Notes: generated by a model not told the origin, from the sequence alone. DNA of 64,000 bases from Oscillospiraceae bacterium (GCA_910575505.1 CAJTFK010000001.1:124001-188000); one strand, 5' to 3'; numbered from the stretch's first letter, positions 1 through 9,011 are shown. Translations and numbers: made by a program.

Positions 1-1
1 G

Positions 2-118
2 CAGTACGGAAATGCAGCAATCCTCTGCTACTTGAGCCGATATAACAATGCAGGCAAAAAGTTTGTAGAGCGATACAAAGATGTCCGGGTTGTAGACCTG
101 ATGGCAAAAATGGCTTGA
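2..118 (+). CDS. C-terminal end of an unrecognised protein (5' truncated by window)
   Basis: An open frame runs from the first bases of the window to a TGA at 116-118 and gives about 38 residues ending VVDLMAKMA. It is directly followed by a good intrinsic terminator, which supports that it is the real end of a gene. I do not recognise the family. The adjacent small Cys-rich gene and AT-rich stretch suggest it belongs to an accessory or integrated element whose bulk lies to the left. Confidence 0.5.
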   Translation, partial: QYGNAAILCYLSRYNNAGKKFVERYKDVRVVDLMAKMA

Positions 119-125
119 ACACATG

Positions 126-161
126 AAAGGAGGGGACTGTTACCGGCAGTCTCCTCCTTTT
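126..161 (+). terminator. Intrinsic terminator after the partial CDS
   Basis: AAAGGAGG-GGACTG pairs with CAGTC-TCCTCCTTT around a TTACCGG loop and is followed by a T-rich run. It lies eight bases after the stop codon of the truncated gene. Confidence 0.75.
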
Positions 162-184
162 CCTCTCTTTTAGAAATGGCGTTT

Positions 185-493
185 TCAATTTTTGGGAGAA
201 GTCTCCCACAGATTGCCTTGCTCATCGGGGACGAGGTGGCGGGGCTCAGAGGTCAGGGCATGATCGGCGTCTGTCGTGTGCCGGCATTCGCGACCTCTTT
301 TGTAGCAACTGGTTTTTCGGCAACTTTCGACAGTGCCGTCGCAGAGATAGAGGATTGCTTTTTTCGTCTGCTTGGCAGCTGATACTGCGAACACTTTAGC
401 AAAATGCTGAGCCTCGTCAGGGTGCGTTTCGAGGTATATATCAGCTTCATTGAGCGGCATTTTCCTGATTTCTTCATCGGTCAATCTGCTCAT
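185..493 (-). CDS. Small Cys/His-rich hypothetical protein
   Basis: Codes for 102 residues beginning MSRLTDEEIRKMPLNEADIY. The second half has a cluster of Cys and His (CDGTVESC, KTSC, RECRHTTDADHA) that could bind zinc. A ribosome binding site (GGAGAACTGT then ATG) supports the start. I recognise the general style of small proteins from integrative elements of gut Firmicutes, where a Cys/His tail ending in a short acidic and tryptophan motif is common, but I cannot name a family. No neighbour gives a function. Confidence 0.6.
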   Translation of the reverse strand: MSRLTDEEIRKMPLNEADIYLETHPDEAQHFAKVFAVSAAKQTKKAILYLCDGTVESCRKTSCYKRGRECRHTTDADHALTSEPRHLVPDEQGNLWETSPKN

Positions 494-735
494 ACAGTTC
501 TCCTTTTTGTATTTTTATTCATTCTGTTCCACCTTTTGCGAAATATAGGAATATCGGTATAGGATTAGTGTAGGAATAATAGATAAGTTATCTACATTTC
601 CACAAAGTTTTCCACTTCTAACTACTGCTTAAACCATTGAGATAACAGTAGTTAAGGGCAGAAAAGAGCAGCAAATACAAGAGAGCGTTTCTATGATATA
701 TTTGAGTCCTGAAAGACATTCAAGGAGGTGTACAT
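494..735. other. AT-rich non-coding stretch with DnaA-box-like repeats and an inverted repeat
   Basis: No gene seen. Three spaced imperfect matches to TTATCCACA lie at 588-596 (TTATCTACA), 597-605 (TTTCCACAA) and 608-615 (TTTTCCAC). They are followed by a 9-bp perfect inverted repeat, TAACTACTG at 619-627 and CAGTAGTTA at 646-654. Composition is clearly poorer in GC than the neighbours, as at the edge of an acquired segment. Confidence 0.4.
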
Positions 736-1527
736 ATGAGTGAAGTGACGGAGTGGAAGCCACTGGAGGCCGACGGAGAACGGGAGGTCGCCAGCCACCG
801 GGAACCTGGAGAGGAATTCCTGTTTTACCGCTCCGTGGCGGCAGGCCTCATTGACGCGGTACAGGAAAATTGCAGCCGCGGCGCTTTTGAGAATATGGAG
901 GGGGCCGGCAAGCTGTCGGACAACCCGGTTACCAATCTGCGCTACCACTTTGTAGTCACCGCCGCAATGATTACCCGCTTCTGCATGGAGGGCGGTATGG
1001 CCATGGAAGAGGCTTTCGGCCTCAGCGACGAGTACATCCGCCGGATGGACTGCTGCAACAATATGGCGGAAATCGTCTACGTTCACGACCAGATGGCGCT
1101 GGATTATGTCTGCCGGATGCGGAACCTGAAAAAACGCATTGCCTCCTCAAAACAGGTGGCGGAGGCCATTGACTACATCTACGTCCACATTATGGACCGC
1201 ATTACCATCCAGGACCTGGCCTCCGCCATCTGCGTCTCACCGGCCCACCTGTCCCGCATTTTCAAGCAGGAGACCGGCGTTTCCGTCAGTGAATACATCC
1301 GCCAGCGGAAGATCGACATGGCGAAAAATCTGCTGCGGTTCAGCGACTACGACTTCGTGGAAATCGCCGTCATGCTGTCCTACTCCTCCCAGAGCCACTT
1401 TATCCAGCATTTCCGCTCCCAGGTGGGGATGACCCCCAAAGCTTACCGAGACAGGAACTATCTGAACAACTGGAACGTCAACCGGGAGGCGGTCACAGAG
1501 TCAGAACGATCTCCGTCTGAGCAGTAA
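736..1527 (+). CDS. AraC/XylS-family transcriptional regulator
   Basis: Codes for 263 residues. The C-terminal 100 residues form the double helix-turn-helix of the AraC family: TIQDLASAICVSPAHLSRIF is the first motif, and the second runs through EIAVMLSYSSQSHFIQHFR to the typical GMTPKAYR end. The N-terminal half is all-alpha in appearance and is not a clear cupin, so the ligand is unknown. The start follows AAGGAGGTG. The gene is convergent with the GH94 gene, and the two coding regions overlap by 35 bp at their 3' ends. By position it may control the beta-glucan operon, though nothing in the sequence proves this. Confidence 0.9.
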   Translation: MSEVTEWKPLEADGEREVASHREPGEEFLFYRSVAAGLIDAVQENCSRGAFENMEGAGKLSDNPVTNLRYHFVVTAAMITRFCMEGGMAMEEAFGLSDEYIRRMDCCNNMAEIVYVHDQMALDYVCRMRNLKKRIASSKQVAEAIDYIYVHIMDRITIQDLASAICVSPAHLSRIFKQETGVSVSEYIRQRKIDMAKNLLRFSDYDFVEIAVMLSYSSQSHFIQHFRSQVGMTPKAYRDRNYLNNWNVNREAVTESERSPSEQ

Positions 1528-3898
1528 GGCTGTCCTCCGGCACATAATTTCCCTCCATGGGCGTTCCGTTTACCGTGAGGGATGTGCAGCCTGATTCCCT
1601 TCCGTCCGGGTTTTCCACCAGGATGCGGAGCTTCTTCCCCCGGAATTCCTTATGGATCTCCAGCGCCTTCCATTCCTTCGGGATGGAGGGCGCTATTCTG
1701 ATGCCGTCCAGGTCCGGCCGGATTCCCAGAATGCCCTCCACGCAGCCCACCATGACGGTGGAAGCCGTGCCGGTGAGCCAATGAACGTGGGAGCGTCCGG
1801 CGTGAGGGCTGGCCGGACCTTCGGTGAACTGGCCGTAACAATAGGGCTCGATCCTGCGGACCTCCGCCCGGTCATTCTGCATGGAGGGGGCGTTCTCCTT
1901 AAAATACTGGAAGGCCCGGTTCCCATGTCCCAGGAGCGCCTCCGCCAGAATCAGCCAGCCCTGGGACTGGGAGAAGACCCCGGCGTTCTCCTTCACTCCG
2001 GCATTGTAGATCACCGCCAGAGCCCCGTCGAAGGCGTGGGCATGGTAGGGCGGGTCCATGAGGATCGCACCGTATTCCGTATTCAGTCTCCGGTAAACGT
2101 TTTCCATGGCCAGCTCCGCCTCTTCCCGGCCGGCCAGGCCGCTGATGACCGCCCAGCTCTGGGGATTCAGCCAGAGATTCGCTTCCGGGTCGCCGTGGCA
2201 GCCGATGACCTCTCCGGACTCCGTAAAGCCCCGGATGAAGCGGTCGCCGTTCCAGCACAGGTCGTTGAGCAGGGTCCGGAGCTTTTCCTGTTCCGCCTCC
2301 AGCCAGGCCAGATAGCTGCTGTCCTTCTCATAGGCCGCGAACGCCCGCAGGATGGTGAAGGCGTAGTAGAACTGGAAGGCCACAAAGGAGGATTCCCCTG
2401 CCGCCCCCAGCCGGAGGCAGTCGTTCCAGTCGGCATGAAGCCCGGCGGGCATCCCATGGGGGCCCAGGTGCTTCAGGGAGAAGTCCAGAGCCCGTTTCAG
2501 GTGCTCGTACACCGTGCCCTCATCCCGGTTGGCGAAAGGAATCACCTCGTCCAAAAAGCCAGCGTTTCCGGTTTCGGCAATATATTTGTAGACCGTGGGG
2601 AACAGCCACAAGGCGTCGTCGGCCCGGTAGGCGGGATGACCGGTTTCCTGTACATAAGAGGCGTCCTCCGGCGTATCCTCATGGCCGGGATTGTGGGTGA
2701 ATTTTACCAGGGGCAGTCCGCCGCCGTGGTCCACCTGGGCCGAGAGCATGAAGCGGATCTTCTCTGCCGCCGCCTCCGGCTCCAGATGGATGACGCCCTG
2801 GATATCCTGGACCGTATCCCGGTAACCGTAGCCATTCCGCAGGCCGCAGTAGATGAAGGACGCCGCCCGGGACCAGGTGAAGGTGATGAAGCTGTTGTAG
2901 GCATTCCAGGTGTTGACCATCGTATCAAACTCCGGGCAGGGGGTCTTGACCTGGAAGCGGGAAAGCTTGCCGTGCCAGAACACTTTCAGAGCTTCCATTT
3001 CTGCCTCGCAGACCGCCGCCACGTCCCGGTATGTTTCCAGCAGCGCGGCGCTTTCCTTCGGGGGCTTTTCTCCCAGCAGGAACGCGATAACCGCTGTCTC
3101 TCCCGGCGCCAGCGTTACCGCCGCCGAGAGTGCGCCGCAGCTGTTGCCGTTGTAGCCCAGCCGGTTCCATAGGCTCCCCCGCTCCACACCGGCAGGGTTT
3201 CCATATCCCCGGTAGGGCCCCAGGAATTCCGCCCGGTCGCCGCAATAAGACGAGACTTCCGCCCCGGCCAAGCCGAAAAAGCGCTCGATTACCGACTTGG
3301 CGTCCACCTCGTCCTCCGCGGCGTCCAGATTGCCGTGAATCTGCTGGCGGACGCGGTTTTCGTCAAACAGCGTTCGGGTGACGAACTGAGAGTATTGCAG
3401 GTTCACCTGATCCTGCTCATAGTTTCCGTGACTGGTGAACTCCGCGTATCCGGTGAGGGTCAGTTTCCGGGGACGGCCCGAGTCATTACGCACCGTCAGC
3501 CGCCAGACCTCGTGGGTTCCGTCCAGGGGCACATAGTAGGCCGCCTCACTGTGAATGCCGCTATAATCTGCCGCTATAACCGTATAGCCCATTCCATGGC
3601 GGCATTCGCTTTTGTAAGCATCCAGACTCTTCCCCACCGGCTGCCAGGAGGCGGACCAGAAATCCCCCGTCTCGTTATCCCGAAGATAGATGTACCGCCC
3701 CGGCTGGTCGAACTGGTTGAATACGTACCGCAAAATCCGGCCATTGGCCCCGGACCTTACAAAGCTGTAGCCCCCGGCGTTGTTGGAGATCAGCGCGCCA
3801 TACTCCGGGGACCCCAGGTAGTTGGCCCAGGGGGCCGGGGTGTCGGGCCGGGTGATGACATACTCGCGGGCCTGATCGTCAAAAAAACCGTACTGCAT
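1493..3898 (-). CDS. GH94 glycoside phosphorylase (cellobiose/laminaribiose phosphorylase type)
   Basis: Codes for 801 residues, the normal length for cellobiose-type GH94 enzymes. These cytoplasmic enzymes split a beta-glucosidic disaccharide with phosphate to give glucose-1-phosphate and a sugar. The family N-terminus is visible (MQYGFFDDQAREYVITRPD, then TPAPWANYLG), as are the beta-sandwich followed by an alpha6/alpha6 barrel and the motif HADWNDCL carrying the catalytic Asp. The enzyme is last in a four-gene leftward operon, 14 bp after the second GH94 gene. The neighbouring GH16 gene favours laminaribiose over cellobiose as substrate. That is inference; chitobiose-type specificity is less likely but not excluded. 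Confidence 0.88.
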   Translation of the reverse strand: MQYGFFDDQAREYVITRPDTPAPWANYLGSPEYGALISNNAGGYSFVRSGANGRILRYVFNQFDQPGRYIYLRDNETGDFWSASWQPVGKSLDAYKSECRHGMGYTVIAADYSGIHSEAAYYVPLDGTHEVWRLTVRNDSGRPRKLTLTGYAEFTSHGNYEQDQVNLQYSQFVTRTLFDENRVRQQIHGNLDAAEDEVDAKSVIERFFGLAGAEVSSYCGDRAEFLGPYRGYGNPAGVERGSLWNRLGYNGNSCGALSAAVTLAPGETAVIAFLLGEKPPKESAALLETYRDVAAVCEAEMEALKVFWHGKLSRFQVKTPCPEFDTMVNTWNAYNSFITFTWSRAASFIYCGLRNGYGYRDTVQDIQGVIHLEPEAAAEKIRFMLSAQVDHGGGLPLVKFTHNPGHEDTPEDASYVQETGHPAYRADDALWLFPTVYKYIAETGNAGFLDEVIPFANRDEGTVYEHLKRALDFSLKHLGPHGMPAGLHADWNDCLRLGAAGESSFVAFQFYYAFTILRAFAAYEKDSSYLAWLEAEQEKLRTLLNDLCWNGDRFIRGFTESGEVIGCHGDPEANLWLNPQSWAVISGLAGREEAELAMENVYRRLNTEYGAILMDPPYHAHAFDGALAVIYNAGVKENAGVFSQSQGWLILAEALLGHGNRAFQYFKENAPSMQNDRAEVRRIEPYCYGQFTEGPASPHAGRSHVHWLTGTASTVMVGCVEGILGIRPDLDGIRIAPSIPKEWKALEIHKEFRGKKLRILVENPDGRESGCTSLTVNGTPMEGNYVPEDSLTAQTEIVLTL

Positions 3899-3912
3899 GA
3901 TTCTTCATCTCC

Positions 3913-6621
3913 TCACATCAATTCTACCGTAATCTGATTTCCCCCGGCGGGAAGGCGGTCAATCAGCGCCCTGTCCAGCACCACCCGGTCTCCCGCCGCC
4001 GTCAAGAGCTGCATCTGTGTGCCGTCCGGAACGGTAAGGTATGCCTTTTCCAGCTGATATTGACCATAATCTTTCCTGTTCAGATTCACAAACGTGATCT
4101 GAAGCTCCCTGTCCGCGAAGGGAAGGGTCAGCGCGGCGGTTCCCTCCTGATTGAACTGCTCCCGAACCAGCTTGGGGGCAATGACCAGATTGCCGTTCTC
4201 TCCCCGGACGCCAAAGCCCTGGGTAATCACCGTCAGCATGTACCAGCTGGCCGCACCGGTGAGGTAGTGATACATCCCCCGGCCCTCCGCGTTGAAATAT
4301 TCCGGGATGCCGGGATAAATCCGGCTGGTCTCAAAGTCCAGCGCGGCGTCCGCCAGGGTTTGCAGGGCCTTGTACCCCTCCCGGACAAAGCCCCGGCGGT
4401 AGAGGGCGTTGGCGTACATCACCGTCATGTGGGAGAACACCGCCCCGTTTTCCTTCTCCCCGTAAGCAAAGCCGAACATCCGGCCCATGTCGAATTTCAG
4501 CTCGTGGAAATCCGTGTTCAGCCGGTAGCCGCCAGTCTCTTTTTGATAGAGGAAGCGGTCCGCGCTTCGGGCAATGGCCTTTACCTGTTCCTCCGAGGCG
4601 GTGCCGCTCATGATGGCAAATACCTGCCCGGTGAGCATCATGCGTACGCCTGCTTCCGTGACTCCCTCCAGGGGGCGGCCGCAGTTGTCGTAATAGCTGT
4701 TGAACCAGCCGTCTTCCCCGTCCGCAATCCACTCCTGACGCCGGATATGCTCCATCAGCCAGTCCGCTTTCTCCGTCAGGTTTTCAGCCAGGGCGGACAG
4801 GGAAACACGGACCCGTCTGCCGGTGACGCTGTGCCGGCACCGGGCGGCATACCGGGACAGAATCTCCTGCTTTTTCGGGACGCTGTCATAGCAGATCGCG
4901 GGCAGCCCCAGCAAAACGGCCAGCTCCTCCGCCAGCTCTGCCATTCCGCCGGGGTCCTTCCGTTCCAGCAGGCGAAGCAGGTCCGCCAGGTCCCGGAAAT
5001 TCCCCGCATAGGCGCAGGTAAAGGCCACGCTCTCCCCACGTTCCGGGGCCATGTCCAGAGCGTCGTTCCAGTCGGCCCCCCGCAGGCGGAAAATGTTGTG
5101 TTCTCCTACCTCATAAAAAGCGGTAAGGTGCTGAATCAGCAGGTGTTCCAGGATACTGCCGGTGTAAACCTCGCCGGAGGCCGTCCGCTGTTGATTGCCA
5201 TATGCCGCGTCCCACTGCTCGTCGATCTCTGTGCCCCGCATGGCCTGGGGGTCCTTGAAGTACGGAACCTCCGCCCACAGGATGTCCAGGTCTCCCGTCT
5301 GGTCGATGTAGAGCCTGGTGGTCATCAGTGGCCAGAGTGCGTGGTCCATCCAGACACGGGCAATGCCATTGCGGTCCGCGATAAAGTTTCCAAGGCCCTC
5401 CCCAATAATCGTGGCGTTCGTTCCTTCTATCCGCACGCCGCCGAAGTTGGCCCGAATCATCTCGCCTACGCCGCCGGGGTCCATCAGCAGAAGAGACAGG
5501 CAGTCCTGCCAGAGGTCCCGCCAGCCCCGGCCGCCCCGGCCATAGTCGTGGTGGGGCAGAAAAGAGCAGCCGTAAATCCGGCGCAGGAAGGGCTGGAGGC
5601 TCACCCAGCGCATCAGGTGGTCGAAGTCCTCCGAGCCCGACCGGTAACGAACGTTGACCTTGTTCTGCCAGTAAACCTTTGTTCGTTCCAGCGCCGCCCG
5701 GACCCGGTCCTCCGCGCCGTAGGCCGTTAAAATCCGCTCAAAGTCGCCGGCGTTTTCTGTAATACCCAGAAAAATGAGGTAGACCGCCGTTTCTCCCGGT
5801 TCCAGGGTGACGGCATGGAAACGAATGCCGCCCATAGCCTCCCTGCCGTTGATTTCCGTACCGGCGGGCCGGACCTCCCGGTTTTCATAGACGGCCCGTG
5901 GGTGCAGAAACGTGCCGCCCTCCCCGACGAACTCCTGAACCGTGGGATAGAACCCGGCGGGAGCGCCGCCGTCCCCGGAGGCTCCAAGAACGTAGTAAAT
6001 CCGGCGGTTTTCCCGGTGGCCCTTCTCGTCAAAGGACATGGTGGGCTTGACCTGGACGCCGTATTCCATGGTCCGAATCCGGTGGAGCATGGAGGTCACG
6101 TTCCGGTGGTCCCGAAGGTTGTCCGCACTTCTGCCGTAGATGGGGACCGCCGCGATCCCGGTGACGCTCTGGGGCGCGGCTTCCCGGTTGGTAATCCGAA
6201 CCTCCAGAATCTCCACATTTTCATCCGGCGGCACAAAGGAGGTCAGCTCCGCCTGAAGACCATAGCGTTTTGAGGTCCGGCGGACGCTCTGCCAGAGGAA
6301 ACCCGCCGTCAGGCAGCTCTCATCCTGCTCCGGCGTAAAGCGGGCGGCCTCCTGCTCCGCGCTGACGCCTGTGGCGGACCAGCAGCCCTTTTCTGTAACG
6401 CACCAGAAATTTCGGGTACTGCGGCTGTTCCGCAGGTCCTCGATACTCACCGGCTCCAGAAGGAAGGACTCCTGGTCCAGCTTGCTGTCCCCCGCCAGGT
6501 CCGGCGCGACGGCACATTTCAGCCCGGTTTCACTGGCCAGGGGGAAATAGAGGCCGCTGACCGCTTCGGGGTTCTTCAGCTCAAAGGTTCCATTTTCGTC
6601 GAAAAAGCGGATTTTCTCCAT
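3913..6621 (-). CDS. GH94-family oligoglucan phosphorylase
   Basis: Codes for about 902 residues starting MEKIRFFDENGTFELKNPEA. This resembles the longer GH94 enzymes acting on beta-glucan oligosaccharides (cellodextrin, laminari- or sophoro-oligosaccharides) more than disaccharide phosphorylases. The barrel motif GADWNDALDMAP carries the general-acid Asp, and a glycine-rich loop (HHDYGRGGRGWRDLWQD) is well kept. A GGAGG lies 7 bases before the chosen ATG. An adjacent upstream ATG (6624) forms an ATGA overlap with the GH16 stop, so the two are probably translationally coupled. The linkage specificity cannot be read from the sequence. Confidence 0.85.
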   Translation of the reverse strand: MEKIRFFDENGTFELKNPEAVSGLYFPLASETGLKCAVAPDLAGDSKLDQESFLLEPVSIEDLRNSRSTRNFWCVTEKGCWSATGVSAEQEAARFTPEQDESCLTAGFLWQSVRRTSKRYGLQAELTSFVPPDENVEILEVRITNREAAPQSVTGIAAVPIYGRSADNLRDHRNVTSMLHRIRTMEYGVQVKPTMSFDEKGHRENRRIYYVLGASGDGGAPAGFYPTVQEFVGEGGTFLHPRAVYENREVRPAGTEINGREAMGGIRFHAVTLEPGETAVYLIFLGITENAGDFERILTAYGAEDRVRAALERTKVYWQNKVNVRYRSGSEDFDHLMRWVSLQPFLRRIYGCSFLPHHDYGRGGRGWRDLWQDCLSLLLMDPGGVGEMIRANFGGVRIEGTNATIIGEGLGNFIADRNGIARVWMDHALWPLMTTRLYIDQTGDLDILWAEVPYFKDPQAMRGTEIDEQWDAAYGNQQRTASGEVYTGSILEHLLIQHLTAFYEVGEHNIFRLRGADWNDALDMAPERGESVAFTCAYAGNFRDLADLLRLLERKDPGGMAELAEELAVLLGLPAICYDSVPKKQEILSRYAARCRHSVTGRRVRVSLSALAENLTEKADWLMEHIRRQEWIADGEDGWFNSYYDNCGRPLEGVTEAGVRMMLTGQVFAIMSGTASEEQVKAIARSADRFLYQKETGGYRLNTDFHELKFDMGRMFGFAYGEKENGAVFSHMTVMYANALYRRGFVREGYKALQTLADAALDFETSRIYPGIPEYFNAEGRGMYHYLTGAASWYMLTVITQGFGVRGENGNLVIAPKLVREQFNQEGTAALTLPFADRELQITFVNLNRKDYGQYQLEKAYLTVPDGTQMQLLTAAGDRVVLDRALIDRLPAGGNQITVELM

Positions 6622-7415
6622 CATAGTTCCTCCATTGATTGCCACGTTTTCTGGTACACCCGCACGCAGTCCACCTCAAAGGCGGCACGGGTAAAGTCTG
6701 TTGTTTCATCCGGCGGCCCCGGCCAGATCCCGCCTACCGCCAGATTCAGAATCAGATACATATCATGGTCAAAGGGCGCGGGGTATGGCCTGCGGACGCC
6801 GTCCCTTCCAACAGAAAACCACCGCTCCGCCCTGTGAAACCGCCTGCCGTCCACATACCAGCGAATGTCTCCGGGAAGCCATTCCAGGGCGACCGTGTGA
6901 AAGTCCCTGGCAAAATCCCCCTCCGGCAGCGTGTACGCGCCCTGATTTTCCTCGTGGGGCAGGCCGTAATGCAGGGTTCCGTAGTTTGTGCATGGCTTGT
7001 GTCCCAGAACCTCGCAGATGTCGATCTCACCGCAGACCGGCCACTGTTCCCAACGTTCCTCGTCCGAAGTCATCAGCCAGAAGGCCGGGAGAAAGCCCTT
7101 TCCCTGGGGGACCTTCAGGCGGGCTTCAAAGATGCCGTATGTAAATTCGTGTTTTCTCTGTGTAGAGATTCGACCGGAATCGTAGGAAACGCTTCCGTCT
7201 GCCAGTACCGATTTGACAGGGCAGATATGGAGAAGACTGTCCCGCAGGAAAAGGACTTCCTCCGTATCTACATATTCCTGAAGCTCCTCATTGACCCAGC
7301 CCGGCTTGTGCAGTTCTACGTTCCACTTGGTCCGATCCAGCGTCGTTCCATCAAAATCATCCTCGAAAACCAAAGCATACCCTTTATATGAGAGAAAATC
7401 GCTCACAGGTTCCAC
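6621..7415 (-). CDS. GH16 family beta-glucanase (laminarinase-like), no signal peptide
   Basis: Codes for 264 residues, a complete GH16 jelly-roll. The catalytic motif GEIDICEVLG fits the E-x-D-x-x-E pattern of bacterial endo-beta-1,3-glucanases, and GTLHYG, WYVDG and NLAVGG follow in the usual order. The N-terminus (MEPVSDFLSYKGYALVFEDD) goes straight into the domain, so there is no signal peptide and the enzyme should act in the cytoplasm. It is second in an operon with two phosphorylases and overlaps the next start codon. Shortening imported beta-1,3-glucan oligosaccharides for the phosphorylases is the simplest role. Confidence 0.88.
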   Translation of the reverse strand: MEPVSDFLSYKGYALVFEDDFDGTTLDRTKWNVELHKPGWVNEELQEYVDTEEVLFLRDSLLHICPVKSVLADGSVSYDSGRISTQRKHEFTYGIFEARLKVPQGKGFLPAFWLMTSDEERWEQWPVCGEIDICEVLGHKPCTNYGTLHYGLPHEENQGAYTLPEGDFARDFHTVALEWLPGDIRWYVDGRRFHRAERWFSVGRDGVRRPYPAPFDHDMYLILNLAVGGIWPGPPDETTDFTRAAFEVDCVRVYQKTWQSMEEL

Positions 7416-7442
7416 ATCTCCTTCCAGTCAGGAATCGTCTTT

Positions 7443-8054
7443 TTACCGGTTGAATATCCCGCGCAGATAAAAGAGGTTCACATAGGCGCCCAGCCCGGCC
7501 CCAATCAGCAGCCACGCGCCCAGGAAGGGGCCAAAAAACTGCGGCAGGAAAAGAAGGACCAGGACCGGCAGAAGATTGACCGCCGTTATAAAAAACGTGA
7601 TCGGGAGGTTTGCCAGCGCAAGCCGTGCGGCGTTTCCGAGATGCCTGGAAAACGTATTTTCAAAGCAGGCCAGGAGCGGGAACAGCCAGGACAGGATTGC
7701 CGTCAGAATGACGGCCGCAATGCAAAACAGCACAAACAGCTCCGGCGGGAACAGAAGCGTCTCGGCATAGAGCGCCCGGTAAAGGACGGCCAGCAGCGTC
7801 AGGTCCGCCAGCAGCAGTACCGCCGCCGGCGTCGAGGCGGTGAAGGCTTTCCGCAGATTCCGCAGGAAATCCCGGACAGGGGTGCAGTCCCTATCATGGT
7901 GCAGCTTCAGAGCAGTCATGTAAAGCGACGTGACCGCCGCCCCAAAACAGACAACCGTGCAACAGGTAAGAATAAAAATCACATTCAAAAAGATCAGGTC
8001 ACAGATCTTGGTTAAAAACCGTGCGATCCCGCTGTCCGGGCCGGGCATATTCAT
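7443..8054 (-). CDS. YesL/DUF624-family membrane protein
   Basis: Codes for about 203 residues with five or so hydrophobic segments and the family's N-terminal pattern (LTKICDLIFLNVIFILTCC then a Gly/Ala-rich turn and YMTALKL). The start at 8054 is chosen because GGGAGG sits 7 bases upstream of it; an upstream in-frame ATG at 8069 overlaps that site. Members of this family sit beside sugar ABC transporters and carbohydrate genes, and their function is poorly defined. Here it is the first gene of the beta-glucan operon, with no transporter in view. Confidence 0.8.
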   Translation of the reverse strand: MNMPGPDSGIARFLTKICDLIFLNVIFILTCCTVVCFGAAVTSLYMTALKLHHDRDCTPVRDFLRNLRKAFTASTPAAVLLLADLTLLAVLYRALYAETLLFPPELFVLFCIAAVILTAILSWLFPLLACFENTFSRHLGNAARLALANLPITFFITAVNLLPVLVLLFLPQFFGPFLGAWLLIGAGLGAYVNLFYLRGIFNR

Positions 8055-8134
8055 TCTGTTACCTCCCATCGCGCCGATTGATATTTACCATCATTTCAAC
8101 CAGTGATTTCTATTTTACAAAATTGTATTTGTGC

Positions 8135-8164
8135 AATATATCAAAGCCTTGCCTGAAATGTCAA
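8135..8164 (-). promoter_or_regulatory. Promoter of the beta-glucan operon
   Basis: Reading leftward, TTGACA (8159-8164) and TATATT (8135-8140) are separated by 18 bp, about 80 bases before the YesL-like start codon. The surrounding 200 bp are AT-rich and contain no other gene. Confidence 0.6.
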
Positions 8165-8321
8165 AATAATTGCAAGGTTCCTTTGCTTCCAAATTTCGTC
8201 GTGCCGCTCCTCCCATCAGTGTTACGCTTCTTATCGCAGCAACATATTGGGAAAATATTTTAAGTGTTTTTATTCTACAGGCTTTCTCTATACAGATTTG
8301 TCCATAGGGATGTGTTTATGA

Positions 8322-8396
8322 CAATCCAATAAAATAGCAGGGTATTGACTTGAGGTGGAGAATGTTATCAGAAGGTGCCAGCTATATTATAACGAG
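8322..8396 (+). repeat. Dispersed repeat A, copy 1
   Basis: About 70 bp around AGCAGGGTATTGACTTGAGG is nearly identical to the reverse complement of 25228-25302. It is followed here directly by a transposase fragment. At the other copy the same fragment lies about 1 kb away. It probably represents an upstream or end region of a mobile element. Confidence 0.7.
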
Positions 8397-8404
8397 GTGT
8401 GAAA

Positions 8405-8540
8405 AATGCTGGTACAGGCATATGAACAGACCCGCGATGCACAGGCAGCAGCATAGTGTTTTCAGGTAAGTACCAGTACAGTGTATCGTTTGAGCGGACA
8501 AATGAAAAGCTCCCGGAACGGTTGGAGCAGGAAAATGTAA
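8405..8540 (+). pseudogene. Transposase N-terminal remnant (IS630-like)
   Basis: Translation gives MLVQAYEQTRDAQAAA, a stop, then CFQVSTSTVYRLSGQM, which looks like the N-terminal helix-turn-helix of an IS630-type transposase. An in-frame TAG and the absence of any downstream catalytic domain make it a dead fragment. The same first residues recur in inverted orientation at 24150-24215. The family name is a judgement from the HTH pattern only. Confidence 0.45.
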
Positions 8541-9011
8541 AGGTCATCCATGCGGAATAAGACAGAACGACGGCTGATGTTCTGAGCCTTCCTATTGGGC
8601 TGCCCGGAAGACGCATGATCTATCAAAGAAACATAGGCCCTTTGTCAACGCTCAGCGTCAACCCCACTCATTTCCCGCGTCTTCTTTTCATATCAAGCCC
8701 GCCCCGCTGCGCTCCGGGTTTGTATTGGATGCGGACGCGAAAAGCCGGCGGAAACCTCCCTTCAGATGCTCCCCTTCGCCCTGGACAGCGGCGGCACGCC
8801 GTTTCACAACGGTATTCCGGCAAACTGAAAACCACTGGCCCGGCCAGTGGTTTTCAAGTTTGCCGGAGAAGGTGCAGCTGTTCAGCCGCTCTTCTCTCAG
8901 ATATTTCATGGCGTCGCACAGCCCCGGTTTTCCGGCGGCTGTCTCTTATTTCAGGAATTCCCTTCGCTGCTCCAGATCAGAAACGCCCCTCAGAAGTTTT
9001 CTCATGTTCCA
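8541..9011. other. Intergenic stretch without a gene
   Basis: No convincing coding region. It holds a small dyad (ACGCT-CAGCGT near 8648-8660) and the long palindrome at 8817-8866, listed separately. Codon quality of the short open frames here is poor. Confidence 0.5.
8817..8866. repeat. 50-bp near-perfect palindrome
   Basis: CCGGCAAACT-GAAAACCACTGG on the left is answered by CCAGTGG-TTTTCAAGTTTGCCGG on the right, with one unpaired base per arm and a loop of only a few bases. It lies 150 bp past the stop of the leftward kinase gene but has no T-run on either side, so it is not a classic terminator. Confidence 0.75.

Noticed and set aside
4060..5730. A 556-codon open frame on the plus strand
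   Set aside because: Antisense shadow of the large GH94 gene, whose own motifs and coupling are clear.
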